Shown here one piece after another: positions 1 to 8,131 of a stretch of DNA of 64,000 nt. Both the position numbers and the translations under genes were made by a program. The notes below the pieces were generated by a model that saw only the letters and a list, made by a program, of their open reading frames with translations, did no database searches and was not told the origin of the DNA. Numbering within the stretch: position 1 is the first letter of the stretch; the number at the start of each line of letters is the position of its first letter. The DNA comes from Desulfovibrio mangrovi (lineage in GTDB: Bacteria; Desulfobacterota; Desulfovibrionia; Desulfovibrionales; Desulfovibrionaceae). The stretch spans positions 3,100,001 through 3,164,000 of the forward strand of contig NZ_CP104208.1 in NCBI RefSeq assembly GCF_026230175.1, in the 5' to 3' direction.

Positions 1-747
1 GATCATGGCACCGGCATCCAGCACCACCAGATGCCTGCGGGTTGTGGTGTGCGTTCCCTCTCCGGTACCGCTTACCGTCCGGACGGCAAAGGCCTCCTTG
101 CCCAGCAGGCGGTTCACAAGGCTCGTCTTGCCCACACCGGAGGACCCCAGAAGACAATAGGTTCTGCCTGCCGACAGCAGGCTCGTAAGGTCATGCATCC
201 CCTCGCCTGTCAGGACGCTTATGCCGACAGCGTCCACGCCGGTGATCGAGCGCACAAGGGAAAACTGCCGTTCAAGCTCCGCGCGCGTGACCAGATCCGT
301 TTTCGTCAGAACGATGACCGCTTCAACGCCTCCTTCCGCCACCATGGAGAGATAGCGCTCAAGCCGGTTGGGATTGAAATCCGCATGACATGATTGCACG
401 ATGAACGCGGTATCCACATTGGCCGCAATCATCTGCTCACTGTGCCCGGCTCCGGCTGCTTTACGCCGCAGCCATGTCTTTCTCGGCAGCACGTCATGGA
501 TAATGGCTGAGGTGCCGTTGTCATAGTACCCCGCCATCACCCAGTCCCCCACGCAGGGCAGGTCGGAAGCGCATTCTGCACGGTAGGCAAATCGTCCTGC
601 CAATTCCGCCAGCACCTCTCCGGCCCTGTTGCGGATGCGGCATGCGCCGCGGTCCACAGCGGTTACGCGGGCCGCTTCCCAGTCCGCAATGGCCTCTTGC
701 GGCTCTCTGGCTGCAAACCATGCATCATATCCCAAGTAATCAAGCAT
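1..747 (-). CDS. rsgA: Ribosome small-subunit-dependent GTPase A (RsgA), 3' end cut by window
   Basis: The minus-strand frame from the ATG at 745-747 is open to the window edge (249 codons), so the C-terminus is missing. RsgA is a circularly permuted GTPase that acts in late 30S ribosome maturation. The permuted order is visible: the G4 motif TKTD lies at residues 148-151, ahead of the P-loop GSSGVGKT at residues 201-208. An OB-fold-like N-terminal part (about residues 25-100) precedes the GTPase. The C-terminal zinc-binding region would lie outside the window. Identification is by motif order and overall resemblance to the YjeQ/RsgA family. Confidence 0.93.
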   Translation of the reverse strand, partial: MLDYLGYDAWFAAREPQEAIADWEAARVTAVDRGACRIRNRAGEVLAELAGRFAYRAECASDLPCVGDWVMAGYYDNGTSAIIHDVLPRKTWLRRKAAGAGHSEQMIAANVDTAFIVQSCHADFNPNRLERYLSMVAEGGVEAVIVLTKTDLVTRAELERQFSLVRSITGVDAVGISVLTGEGMHDLTSLLSAGRTYCLLGSSGVGKTSLVNRLLGKEAFAVRTVSGTGEGTHTTTRRHLVVLDAGAMI

Positions 748-798
748 AGTATTCTCTTCCTATCGTCACGACATATTGTTCGTCGGCTTTCCGCAACG

Positions 799-839
799 GT
801 CAGCAACGTATGTCACACCATATGCCATACGCTGCTGAC
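799..839. repeat. 14-bp inverted repeat between methyltransferase and rsgA
   Basis: Arms at 799-812 and 826-839 are complementary except for one position (G-U possible in RNA), around a 13-nt loop. It lies between the methyltransferase stop (904) and the rsgA start (747). On the plus strand it is followed by a T-rich stretch. It could be a terminator or attenuator between the two minus-strand genes, but there is no good U-tract in that direction. Confidence 0.45.
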
Positions 840-903
840 TGTTGTTTTCAGCGACTGCACCTGCTGCATCGTGAACAACGTCATCAGCAGTCCAGTAATG
901 ACA

Positions 904-1614
904 TCAGGCCTTCTGGCCGGTAATCTGAACCAGCGCGAAGAACTTTCCGCCTTCTGCTTCCATCATGGGAATATCCCGCTGTGCATAAGGATTGGGGCTC
1001 TGCAGCCATTCGCTCCAGCTTTGCTGTAGGCAATCCATTTCACGGCAATGCTGCAGGCACAGATTGGGCTCCTGCGACCACAACTGGCGCCACCATGACA
1101 AGGGATGGAAGTTCATGTCCGGTTGTACATAAGGCTGCATGTCCTTCGGAATCCTGTCGCAGGAATAGCCTTCCTTCACGCCGCATACGGCAACGGCCAT
1201 GTGCCCGCCCTTCTTCAGGAACTGCATCAGGTACGGCAGCATGGTGTCATTGCAGCCGAAGTAGTTGTAGGAATCCACCGAGATGATCATGTCAAAGTAG
1301 CCGTGCGCAAACGGCAGACCCTTGGTGGCATCGACAGAAACCGGAATGATGTTCTGCGAAAGTCCCAGCGCCTCAAACCGGCCATGGTTGTCGGACGGCG
1401 AGACCCACAGGTCAGCGGCAAAGACCGTTGCGCCGAATTTCTCTGCCAGCAGGATGGATGATATCCCCATGCCGCATCCCAGATCCAGAATGCGCATCCC
1501 CTCCCTGATGGGGAGGTATGCGGTCAGTTCTTCCGCCACGCGCATGGCGTTGGGGCCCATCATGGTTTCAAGCAGGAACGCCTTGTTGTAGTTGTCTGTA
1601 AAAGGTGTGTGCAT
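904..1614 (-). CDS. Class I SAM-dependent methyltransferase
   Basis: This 236-aa protein has a SAM-binding motif I LDLGCGMG at residues 43-50, followed by a Rossmann-type pattern. It belongs to the class I methyltransferases. The substrate is not apparent, and the N-terminal TDNYNKAFLLETMMGPN resembles small-molecule methyltransferases of anaerobes. I chose the ATG at 1612-1614 because an AAGGAGG Shine-Dalgarno lies 7 nt upstream. A longer in-frame start at 1734 would run through a transcription terminator and is not credible. The gene follows the small DNA-binding gene at 1727-1999 but is separated from it by that terminator, so it probably has its own promoter. Confidence 0.85.
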   Translation of the reverse strand: MHTPFTDNYNKAFLLETMMGPNAMRVAEELTAYLPIREGMRILDLGCGMGISSILLAEKFGATVFAADLWVSPSDNHGRFEALGLSQNIIPVSVDATKGLPFAHGYFDMIISVDSYNYFGCNDTMLPYLMQFLKKGGHMAVAVCGVKEGYSCDRIPKDMQPYVQPDMNFHPLSWWRQLWSQEPNLCLQHCREMDCLQQSWSEWLQSPNPYAQRDIPMMEAEGGKFFALVQITGQKA

Positions 1615-1690
1615 TGTGTTGCCTCCTTGGTGTTTCAGCACACATACAGGGGATAGCCGCCGGAGGCATTCCACTCTTCGTGTATGAAAC

Positions 1691-1721
1691 GAAAAAGCGC
1701 CCCGGCAGTTCCGGGGCGCTT
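1691..1721 (-). terminator. Rho-independent terminator after the CD3324-like gene
   Basis: An 11-bp perfect stem (1695-1705 with 1711-1721, five-base loop) is followed on the minus strand by TTTTTC. It sits just after the stop of the gene at 1727-1999. Confidence 0.85.
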
Positions 1722-1726
1722 CAGCG

Positions 1727-1999
1727 TTAGTCATTGTTCATGACAGAGAGTATTTTGTACACGGCCTTGGCGGATAAGAAGTATTCCTCCGCCAGTGCGG
1801 ACACAGGGCATCCCGCCTTGCGTCTGGCCGCAATCTCGCGGTTTCTTTCCAGAAGCCGCTGCCTGCTTCGGGTGCATTCTCCCCACTGCTTTCTGTGTTC
1901 TTCCTTGCGGGGGATGTAGAGGCATTCGCCGTCGATATATTGCTGTATGGCGGCCAGCAAATGCTGCGGTAGCACCGAATGTGCATTTCTGTAGCCCAT
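1727..1999 (-). CDS. Small Mor-like / CD3324-family helix-turn-helix protein
   Basis: This 90-aa protein resembles the CD3324 family of small proteins with a Mor-activator-like C-terminal helix-turn-helix. Visible family features are an N-terminal NAHSVLPQHLLAAIQQYIDGE segment, a central IPRKEEHRKQWGE block, and a C-terminal predicted HTH (about residues 63-85). The ATG at 1997-1999 has an AGGAGG Shine-Dalgarno 4-5 nt upstream. A 15-bp inverted repeat begins 30 bp upstream and could be an operator. A terminator follows the gene directly, so it is probably monocistronic. DNA binding is inferred from the family; targets are unknown. Confidence 0.75.
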   Translation of the reverse strand: MGYRNAHSVLPQHLLAAIQQYIDGECLYIPRKEEHRKQWGECTRSRQRLLERNREIAARRKAGCPVSALAEEYFLSAKAVYKILSVMNND

Positions 2000-2029
2000 T
2001 ATGCTCCTCCTAATGTGAAATCAGGATCG

Positions 2030-2080
2030 AGCAAGGGCTATTGCCGTAATGTTCTACGTGGTTATGCAATAGCCCTTGCT
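2030..2080. promoter_or_regulatory. Perfect 15-bp inverted repeat upstream of the CD3324-like gene
   Basis: AGCAAGGGCTATTGC at 2030-2044 is perfectly repeated in inverse orientation at 2066-2080, with a 21-nt loop. It lies 30-80 bp upstream of the start codon at 1999, where an operator or an mRNA hairpin in the 5' leader would be expected. Confidence 0.5.
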
Positions 2081-2833
2081 ATGCATAACGAACAGAATCC
2101 AGAGAACTACGCATCCAATATCCTTGTTGAAGTTGATCAATATGCTTTTGCGGTTACACGGGATGCGGGGGGAGTGTCAATGAGTGCTTACGGCGAGGCG
2201 GATCCGGGTGGCATTGGCTGCGGGATGGCGGTCTCCAAATGATAGATGGTGCGATGTAAAATATAGCTGATATATATTAATAAGCTGTTGGGGTCTGTTT
2301 CGGTTGCGCATGAAGCACGTATTCTCTTTGTCAAAGCCGTCAGGCGACTTGTGCCGGACATATCGATGAGTGTGCTTGTCTGTTTTATAATCAATAATGA
2401 AAGGTTGTTGTATGGTTGTGGTACGTGTGTCTGGTGTGGTTGTAATCAAGTACTTGTCTGATTACGTTTTGAGAGCCGTTGTCATATCTGGACAGGTTAT
2501 TATTATGGGTGTAGACCCGAGCCCGAAATAATGCCTGCAGGACGTATCAAGCTGGGTTGGGTTCGACATCAATACGTAGCGACCAAGACTCCGCCTCCCG
2601 CCGTTCAAGCTGCTGACAAGCTTTTTTCATTTTTTCGACGAGGTCTCCCATATCATTCGCACGCCTTTCCTGAGCGAAATGGCATCGCAGAAAAATGCGT
2701 AATTCCGGCATGTTGCCGACTTGGGTTATGAGATCACTATGCCGTATTTGTATCGGCCATTGTCCTCGTGCGGGGGCTGTGTGGCTACTGGCTGTATCCG
2801 TTCCGAATATTCAGGGTGGGGCAGTGTTAGGTC
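2081..2833. other. Long AT-richer intergenic region, no convincing gene
   Basis: About 750 bp lie between the small HTH gene and the flippase. Several frames are open but without gene-like codon use or Shine-Dalgarno sites. The only candidate is the 54-aa minus-strand frame at 2547-2711, listed separately. I see no tRNA, transposase or repeat here. Confidence 0.5.
2547..2711 (-). CDS. Possible small ORF or gene remnant (54 aa)
   Basis: A minus-strand frame encodes 54 residues from the ATG at 2709-2711. The predicted protein is charged and helical, with a short coiled-coil-like stretch (DMGDLVEKMKKACQQLERRE). The frame is open upstream of the ATG for about another 30 codons with protein-like sequence (WPIQIRHSDLITQVGN). 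This suggests the tail of a decayed gene rather than a complete one. No clear Shine-Dalgarno is present. I do not recognise a family. Confidence 0.3.
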   Translation of the reverse strand: MPELRIFLRCHFAQERRANDMGDLVEKMKKACQQLERREAESWSLRIDVEPNPA

Positions 2834-4306
2834 ATGCGTAAATTCCTGACCATCTTTCTGCTTGGCGGAGTTGTGGGAAAGCTGCTGGGGCTTGTCCGCG
2901 AACTCCTCATGGCGTCCATGTTCGGTACCGGCGTTGTTGCGACCGCATGCCGTCTCAGTCTTTCCTGCATCATCATGCCGAGCAAGTTGCTTTCCGCCGA
3001 GATGCAGACCGGCGGATTCATGCCCCTCTTTTCCAAGGCTAAGGCCCGGGGGGATGAAGAAGAGGCCGCCTGCCTTTTCTGGATATTTCTGGGAGCAAGC
3101 CTTGTTCTTTCCATTGGTATTGCGGGCCTTCTGGCCTATAGTGCGCCATTCTGGATATCCAAACTGGCCCCCGGATTGAACGAGGAAGAACACCTTGCAG
3201 CAGTAAGCTTTCTGCATATTCTTTCTTTGGGGCTTCCCGCTGTTGTGACCTCCGTGGTGCTTTCCAGTCTGGCTATGGCCAACGGGCGTTCTGGCATTGC
3301 AGCATCGCAAGCCTCCATGCAAAGTCTCGGGCTTATAGGCGGGATAGGTGGAGCTTATTTCTCGGGTAATATTCTGCTGCTGCCAATAGGAATACTCATC
3401 GGTTGGTATGCGTATCTCATTTTTGCCCTGACAGGTGTCAGATCCTATTTGCCTTCCATATCTACCAACGCGCTTCGTGCCCGTGCGCGTAACACTGCGT
3501 CGGTAATAATCAGGACCGTTCTTCCCATGCTGCCGGTTCCTCTGTTGGAACAAGGGAATCTGGTTGTTGAGCGGATCGTCGCTTCGTACATGGGCGGACG
3601 AGTCATACCGGCTCTGGATTATTCGCGTTTCATTTGCGATACAGCGATGGCTCTTGTCGCCATGCCGTTGGGCTATGCCATTCTCGGCCATCTCGGCCAC
3701 TATGACCTGCAGCGCCTGCGGGTAAGGTTGGTCGAACTGGTGGCTCCCATTATCCTGTTCGGCAGTCTCGGATCCTTCTGGTTGTTCAGTTCAGGCGAGT
3801 TCATCGTCAAATTGTTGTACGAACGCGGCCAGTTCGGGGCACAGGACGTTATCCTTACCTCTTCCATCCTGTCCTGGTCCATGATCGGCATGTGGGCATA
3901 TACAGCGGGCTATGTTCTCCTTAGGGGGTTGAACATATCCCTGCAGGGCAAGCGGTATTTTCTCAGCCTGCTGATTGCTGTCAGTGTCAGCATGATTTCC
4001 AAATGGTTCCTCTGGCCTTATCTGGGGCCGGCGGCGCTGGGCGTTTCCTATGCCCTTTACTCGGGCACGCTGCTTCTTGCGACGCTGACACACATGAAGA
4101 TCAAACGGCTGTTTTTGAAGGAGTGCGGGCCGTTGCTCATTCCGTTCGCAGCTCTCTGTCTCATGTATGTTTTTGATGTCGCCGGTATGAGGAACAGTCT
4201 GATTCTATGCACGTCCTCTGTGGCGGCATGCACTGTCCTCTCTCTCTGCATTCCCAAGGTTAGACGACAGACTCTCTCCCTGTTTATCAGGAAGAAAGGA
4301 GCGTAG
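2834..4306 (+). CDS. MurJ/MviN-family lipid flippase (MOP superfamily)
   Basis: This 490-aa integral membrane protein has about 14 hydrophobic segments and the MurJ/MviN pattern: an early GKLLGLVRELLMASMFG segment, a central LLYERGQFGAQD motif, and a late TM pair. Family members move lipid-linked precursors (lipid II, or undecaprenyl-linked glycans) across the inner membrane. It stands alone, so its role could be peptidoglycan synthesis or export of the surface glycan made by the genes at 8-12 kb and 57-64 kb. The ATG at 2834 has only a weak AGG upstream. Confidence 0.85.
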   Translation: MRKFLTIFLLGGVVGKLLGLVRELLMASMFGTGVVATACRLSLSCIIMPSKLLSAEMQTGGFMPLFSKAKARGDEEEAACLFWIFLGASLVLSIGIAGLLAYSAPFWISKLAPGLNEEEHLAAVSFLHILSLGLPAVVTSVVLSSLAMANGRSGIAASQASMQSLGLIGGIGGAYFSGNILLLPIGILIGWYAYLIFALTGVRSYLPSISTNALRARARNTASVIIRTVLPMLPVPLLEQGNLVVERIVASYMGGRVIPALDYSRFICDTAMALVAMPLGYAILGHLGHYDLQRLRVRLVELVAPIILFGSLGSFWLFSSGEFIVKLLYERGQFGAQDVILTSSILSWSMIGMWAYTAGYVLLRGLNISLQGKRYFLSLLIAVSVSMISKWFLWPYLGPAALGVSYALYSGTLLLATLTHMKIKRLFLKECGPLLIPFAALCLMYVFDVAGMRNSLILCTSSVAACTVLSLCIPKVRRQTLSLFIRKKGA

Positions 4307-4387
4307 CCGCGTAGTTCGCCATTGGTTCAGGTGTGCTCCACGATGGCGAAAGAGCTTTCCGGGCACGGCATTGTGCTGCAATACAAG

Positions 4388-4418
4388 CAGGCGGTCGGAT
4401 AGTTCATCCGGCCGCCTG
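4388..4418 (+). terminator. Terminator after the MurJ-family gene
   Basis: A hairpin with GGCGG/CCGCC stems and an inner GGAT/ATCC pair is followed by GTTCTATT. It lies between convergent genes (flippase and the SnoaL-type gene), so it may serve both. Confidence 0.6.
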
Positions 4419-4459
4419 TTCTATTATCAATCACTTGCTTCGGAGCGCGGCTTTGCTTT

Positions 4460-5320
4460 TTAGAACTTGCCGTTGGCGTTTTTCCATTCCGCCTTGGGAG
4501 GAATGGTTTCGATCGTATCCCAGTGTTCCACGATCTTGCCGTTTTCGACCCTGAACAGGTCGTAGAAGGCTGAGTGGTTGCCGAGGAATTGCCCTTCGGA
4601 CACGCTCAGCACGAAATTACCTTCACCCAGCACCATGTGATTGGCGGTGTACATCATGGGGGTGCCGGCATCGGCCATGGACTTCAGGGCAACCATCAGT
4701 GCGTCAAGACCGTCGGCCACGGCAGGGTTGTGCTGCGCGTAGTTGTCCGGCTGGATGTATTCAGTGATCTTGTCGGGGTTTCCGCCCATGAGCACGTCGT
4801 TTACAAAGCCCTTGACCAGCGACTTGTTGGCCTCTGTCTTTTCCCTTTGCGTGACAACTGCGGGGCCGCTCGTCTGCGTTCTGCCGGACGCGGTCTTGAG
4901 GGCTACTTCCTGCAGGTTGTCCCAGTGTTCCACTATTCTGCCCTGTTCGAACCGGAAAATGTCGAAGCCGATCTTCGGTCCGAAGAAGTCATATTCCGTA
5001 TGCGCCACAACGTAGTCGCCGTCCCTGAAAATGCGCACCGTGCCTACCCGTGCGGAGCCTTCAGGCAGGGCCTTGAGCAGTGCGCCAAAACCGGCAATGC
5101 CGTCTGCAACCCCAAGATTGTGCTGAATGTACTTTTCGGGATTGATGGTCGAAGCGGGCTCAGCGGCACCAGTTTCAATAGACTTCAGCAGTTCGGCAAC
5201 ATGCTGGTTGGGGTCGGCGGTCTTCTGACCCGCTATGGCAGGGGAGGCCATGGCAAGCATGGGAACGATAAGGGCCGCAAGTGCGGTATGGAGGGCGGTG
5301 TGCAGAAAGCGTTTGGTCAT
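4460..5320 (-). CDS. Secreted protein with two SnoaL-like (NTF2 fold) domains
   Basis: This 286-aa protein has a signal peptide (residues 1-30, cleavage predicted after AIA) and two homologous NTF2-like halves (about 38-140 and 165-280). Each half contains a Y-x-Q-H-N motif and a KIVEHWD-type strand (RIVEHWDNLQE; KIVEHWDTIET). SnoaL-like domains bind or modify small hydrophobic compounds; the actual ligand cannot be deduced. The start at 5318-5320 has AAGGAG upstream. It is the last gene of the MarR-PNPOx-SnoaL unit, 16 bp after the PNPOx stop. A longer in-frame reading (to 5713) runs into the PNPOx gene and is an artefact. Confidence 0.82.
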   Translation of the reverse strand: MTKRFLHTALHTALAALIVPMLAMASPAIAGQKTADPNQHVAELLKSIETGAAEPASTINPEKYIQHNLGVADGIAGFGALLKALPEGSARVGTVRIFRDGDYVVAHTEYDFFGPKIGFDIFRFEQGRIVEHWDNLQEVALKTASGRTQTSGPAVVTQREKTEANKSLVKGFVNDVLMGGNPDKITEYIQPDNYAQHNPAVADGLDALMVALKSMADAGTPMMYTANHMVLGEGNFVLSVSEGQFLGNHSAFYDLFRVENGKIVEHWDTIETIPPKAEWKNANGKF

Positions 5321-5336
5321 GAGTGTGCTCCTTGAA

Positions 5337-5738
5337 TTAAAAGCTGAATGTCTTTGGCGGATTGCCGCTGAAGTCGAACATGATGGCCGTGCCGTGGTCC
5401 ACGCTGAACACGATAAATTCAGGGTTATCCGCAGACCCGTATATGGAGCGGACAAGTCCGTTTTCCTCAATAATCCTGCGCTTGATCGCCATGTCGTCAT
5501 CAAGGTTGGCTTCACCCTTGACCCGCAGTGTTGCCATGTTTTTGGCCGTGCAGGTGAATTCAAGACGCGGGTCACGCTGCAGTTGCGCATACACAGCCTT
5601 GTGTCTCGAGCTGCAGAGCCAGAGCCTGCCTTCCTGTTCAAACTGGAACTGGAAGGGACGTACCCGGGCCTGCCCCTGCTCGGTTGTCGCCAGATAGATG
5701 GTTGAATTTTCATTCAGAAATTCGATCAGCTCCTGCAT
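5337..5738 (-). CDS. Pyridoxamine 5'-phosphate oxidase-like flavin protein
   Basis: The 133-aa single-domain protein resembles the small PNPOx-like split-barrel family that binds FMN or heme (typical YLATTEQGQARVRPFQFQF start and a later FTCTAKNMATLRVKGEA strand). The exact reaction is unknown; relatives reduce or oxidise small redox-active compounds. The ATG at 5736-5738 is preceded by AAGGAG. A palindromic operator at 5756-5771 lies 18 bp upstream of the start. This indicates a second MarR-controlled promoter between the marR gene and this one. Confidence 0.82.
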   Translation of the reverse strand: MQELIEFLNENSTIYLATTEQGQARVRPFQFQFEQEGRLWLCSSRHKAVYAQLQRDPRLEFTCTAKNMATLRVKGEANLDDDMAIKRRIIEENGLVRSIYGSADNPEFIVFSVDHGTAIMFDFSGNPPKTFSF

Positions 5739-5755
5739 GGTATCTCCTTGTTTTA

Positions 5756-5771
5756 AGTTCGATGTCGAACT
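5756..5771. promoter_or_regulatory. Predicted MarR operator in front of the PNPOx-like gene
   Basis: The palindrome AGTTCGA-TG-TCGAACT lies between marR and the PNPOx-like gene. It shares AGTTC-N6-GAACT with the second site at 6223-6242 upstream of marR. Confidence 0.65.
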
Positions 5772-5786
5772 ATTTGTGTAAAAAAA

Positions 5787-6212
5787 TTAGCTCAGGTTTC
5801 TGGCGAGGCGTTCAAGCCCGGCCACCAAAACCTCACGCTCTGCGACTTCCATATCTCCCCACACGGCAGACAGCAGCTTGTCGGAAACAGCCAGAAAATC
5901 AGAACGGAAAGCTTCGCCCTTGGCGGTCAGCGAAATCAGGGAAACACGAGAGTCGGCAAGCGACGGGGTGCGCTTCACATACCCTTCCTCTTCCAACTTC
6001 TTGATCAGCGTTGTGACGGTATTCTTCTTCCTGCCGATGGACTCGGCCAGAACGCCCATGGGAAGCGAGCCCTGCTCGTAGAGCCGGACAAGAATGGCGC
6101 CGTGCGAGGGCACAAGCCCGGGATGCCCTCGCTCCTCTAGCGCGGCAGCAATAAGGCCATTGGCTTTTTCCAGCACCTTGCCCAGAAGAGACACAACATG
6201 ATCAGTCTTCAT
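5787..6212 (-). CDS. MarR-family transcriptional regulator
   Basis: This 141-aa protein has the MarR winged-helix layout: an N-terminal dimerisation helix, HTH with SLPMGVLAESIGRKKNTVTTLIKKLEEEGYVKR (about residues 48-80), and the wing pattern D-S-R-x-S-L-I-S-L-T-x-K-G. I chose the ATG at 6210-6212. A longer start at 6248 would place the operator and an apparent -35/-10 pair inside the gene. Two AGTTC-N6-GAACT operators flank the gene, which suggests autoregulation and control of the downstream PNPOx and SnoaL genes. The inducer is unknown. Confidence 0.85.
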   Translation of the reverse strand: MKTDHVVSLLGKVLEKANGLIAAALEERGHPGLVPSHGAILVRLYEQGSLPMGVLAESIGRKKNTVTTLIKKLEEEGYVKRTPSLADSRVSLISLTAKGEAFRSDFLAVSDKLLSAVWGDMEVAEREVLVAGLERLARNLS

Positions 6213-6247
6213 GGAGAGAGAGATAGTTCGACGAAGAACTATTGTCA
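6211..6247 (-). promoter_or_regulatory. Predicted marR promoter
   Basis: On the minus strand TTGACA is followed after 17 nt by TATCTC, and the chosen ATG starts about 7 nt after that -10. The 6223-6242 palindrome fills the spacer. There is no Shine-Dalgarno before this ATG, so the mRNA may be leaderless. Confidence 0.5.
6223..6242. promoter_or_regulatory. Predicted MarR operator upstream of marR
   Basis: ATAGTTC-GACGAA-GAACTAT has perfect 7-bp arms with a 6-bp spacer. The same half-sites and spacing occur at 5756-5771. Confidence 0.65.
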
Positions 6248-6397
6248 AGCGTATGTTTGAATATTGCGTGCTGTGGAAAAATGTAAGTGTCTAACTTGCT
6301 GTTAGTAATGGAGTTGTTTGATTGTAGGGAAGCCGCGAAGGCAAGGCTGCGATTTGTATGCGCTTCTCAGTTTTCCGCAGCACCAGTATAAGAAATG

Positions 6398-6429
6398 AAG
6401 GCGGCCGGATCATACGATCCGGCCGCCTT
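6398..6429 (-). terminator. Terminator of the symporter gene
   Basis: A 14-bp perfect stem (AAGGCGGCCGGATC with its complement) with a 4-base loop lies 28 bp after the symporter stop. On the minus strand it is followed by a T-rich stretch (CATTTCTT). Confidence 0.8.
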
Positions 6430-6456
6430 GATGTTCGTTATTTGGGTGCTTCTGGT

Positions 6457-7836
6457 TTATTCCGTTGCCAGTGCCGGCTCGCCGATCTGGGCACGGGCCG
6501 CGAAATAGGCCTTGGTTTCGGCTATGACCACGCCGGAAAGCCCCAGCAGGCCGACAAGGTTGGGGATTGCCATCAGGCCGTTCACGATATCGGCCAGCAG
6601 CCAGATGGTTTCCAGCTTGATGAAGGCACCGCCCGCTACCAGCAGGATGTAAACAGTCTTGAACGGCAGAATGCCCTTCACGCCCACGAGGTACTCCGTG
6701 CAACGCTCGCCGTAGTAGTTCCAGCCGAGGATGGTGGTAAAGGCGAAGAAGATCAGGCCGATGGTTACGGCATACTGTCCCAGCTGGGTGCCAAGGCCGA
6801 TGTTGAAGGCTTCGTTGGTCATGGCTGCCCCGGCAAGGTCGGGGTTGTTCCATACGCCGGTCATGACCAGCACAAGCCCCGTCATGGTGCAGATGACGAT
6901 GGTGTCGAAGAAGGTGCCGGTCATGGCGATGAGGCCCTGACGCACGCAGGAATCAGTGCGCGCGGCCGCTGCGGCAATTGGAGCGCTGCCGAGGCCGGAT
7001 TCGTTGGAGAACACGCCGCGGGCGACGCCGTTGCGCATGGCCAGCATCATGGTAATGCCAAGCGTGCCGCCGAACGCCGCTTCAGGGGAAAAGGCCGCCT
7101 GAATGATCAGGGTGACGGTTTCCGGAATGCGGCTCGCATTCAGTGCCAGCACAAGCAGTGACGCCAGCACATAGAAGACGGCCGCAAACGGGATCACAAG
7201 CTTGGCGGTCTCGGAAATGCGCTTGATGCCGCCAAGGGTCACGGCAGCTACCAGCAGGGTCAGGACGGAGGCCGTCGCAAGCTTGGGAATGCCGAAGGAG
7301 CCGGCAGTGGCATCCACAATGGCGTTCACCTGCGGGAAGGTGCCGATGCCCAGAAAGGCCACGCCAATGCCGAACACGGCAAACATGCGGGCGAGGAAGC
7401 GGTTGTTCAGGCCGCGTTCAAGGTAGTACATGGGCCCGCCGGACATTTGTCCGTTGGCGTCCACTGTGCGGTATTTTACTGCCAGCAGGGCTTCTGCATA
7501 CTTGGTGGCCATGCCGAAGAAGGCTGCCACCCACATCCAGAAGAGTGCGCCGGGGCCGCCTGCCTTGATGGCGGTGGCAACGCCCACAATGTTCCCTGTG
7601 CCGATGGTGGCGGAAAGGGCGGTGCATAATGCGGCAAATGGTGAAACGTCGCCCTGCGCATCCTTGCCGTCATTCCTGTCTGGGCGGAAGACGTATTTCA
7701 GCGCAAGGGGCAGTCTCACCACCTGCAGCAGGCCAAGGCGCAGGGTAAGGTATACGCCGGTGCCTACAAGCAATGTCAGCAGCGGCGGTCCCCATACAAA
7801 AGAGTCAATGCGGTCGAGTAATTGCAGCAAGTCCAT
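6457..7836 (-). CDS. Sodium:alanine/glycine symporter (AGCS family)
   Basis: The 459-aa protein has about 11 membrane segments and the AGCS (AlsT/DagA) signatures: [19 protein letters not shown] near residue 80 and [15 protein letters not shown] in the middle. AGCS carriers import alanine or glycine with sodium. A tandem glycine riboswitch in the leader points to glycine as the relevant substrate. The ATG at 7834-7836 has GAGGA upstream. The gene is monocistronic: riboswitch in front, strong terminator behind. Confidence 0.93.
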   Translation of the reverse strand: MDLLQLLDRIDSFVWGPPLLTLLVGTGVYLTLRLGLLQVVRLPLALKYVFRPDRNDGKDAQGDVSPFAALCTALSATIGTGNIVGVATAIKAGGPGALFWMWVAAFFGMATKYAEALLAVKYRTVDANGQMSGGPMYYLERGLNNRFLARMFAVFGIGVAFLGIGTFPQVNAIVDATAGSFGIPKLATASVLTLLVAAVTLGGIKRISETAKLVIPFAAVFYVLASLLVLALNASRIPETVTLIIQAAFSPEAAFGGTLGITMMLAMRNGVARGVFSNESGLGSAPIAAAAARTDSCVRQGLIAMTGTFFDTIVICTMTGLVLVMTGVWNNPDLAGAAMTNEAFNIGLGTQLGQYAVTIGLIFFAFTTILGWNYYGERCTEYLVGVKGILPFKTVYILLVAGGAFIKLETIWLLADIVNGLMAIPNLVGLLGLSGVVIAETKAYFAARAQIGEPALATE

Positions 7837-7949
7837 TTCTGATGTTCCTCATAATGAATGGTTAAACAATCAAAAACGGATGATGCGAACAATGGAGGCA
7901 GGAAAATTACGAGAGTCGTACCCGGGTAATAGAGGTGCGGCTAAGGAAT

Positions 7950-8131
7950 TTTCACTCTGTCCTTTTGCCTGAGAGGTTCGCCCATGCCTGGCGGCAGGGT
8001 TTGCTCCTTCGGCGCTTCCACGGGGGAAGTCTCTCCAGAGGTTCGTCAAACAGCAGTCCTTTTGCCTGAAAGATTTACTTCTTCGGCGGCATCCACACGC
8101 ATGCGCGGGAATGCTCTCTCCTGCTGTCGTC
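7950..8131 (-). promoter_or_regulatory. Tandem glycine riboswitch
   Basis: Two glycine aptamers lie head to tail on the minus strand. Aptamer 1 covers about 8050-8127 (P1 CAGCAG/CTGCTG) and aptamer 2 about 7955-8040 (P1 CTCTG/CAGAG). Both contain the conserved GGAGAG, GCCGAAG and CAGGCAAAAGGAC blocks. The expression platform lies between 7955 and the symporter start at 7836. Activation by glycine is usual for catabolic genes, while transport genes can be repressed; the sequence does not settle which applies. Confidence 0.93.

Noticed and set aside
1615-1734. N-terminal extension of the methyltransferase to 1734
   Set aside because: It would translate through a rho-independent terminator, while a perfect Shine-Dalgarno supports the start at 1614.
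2590-2640. Terminator at AAGCT...AGCTTTTTT
   Set aside because: The stem is only 5 bp around a HindIII-like palindrome and no gene ends nearby.
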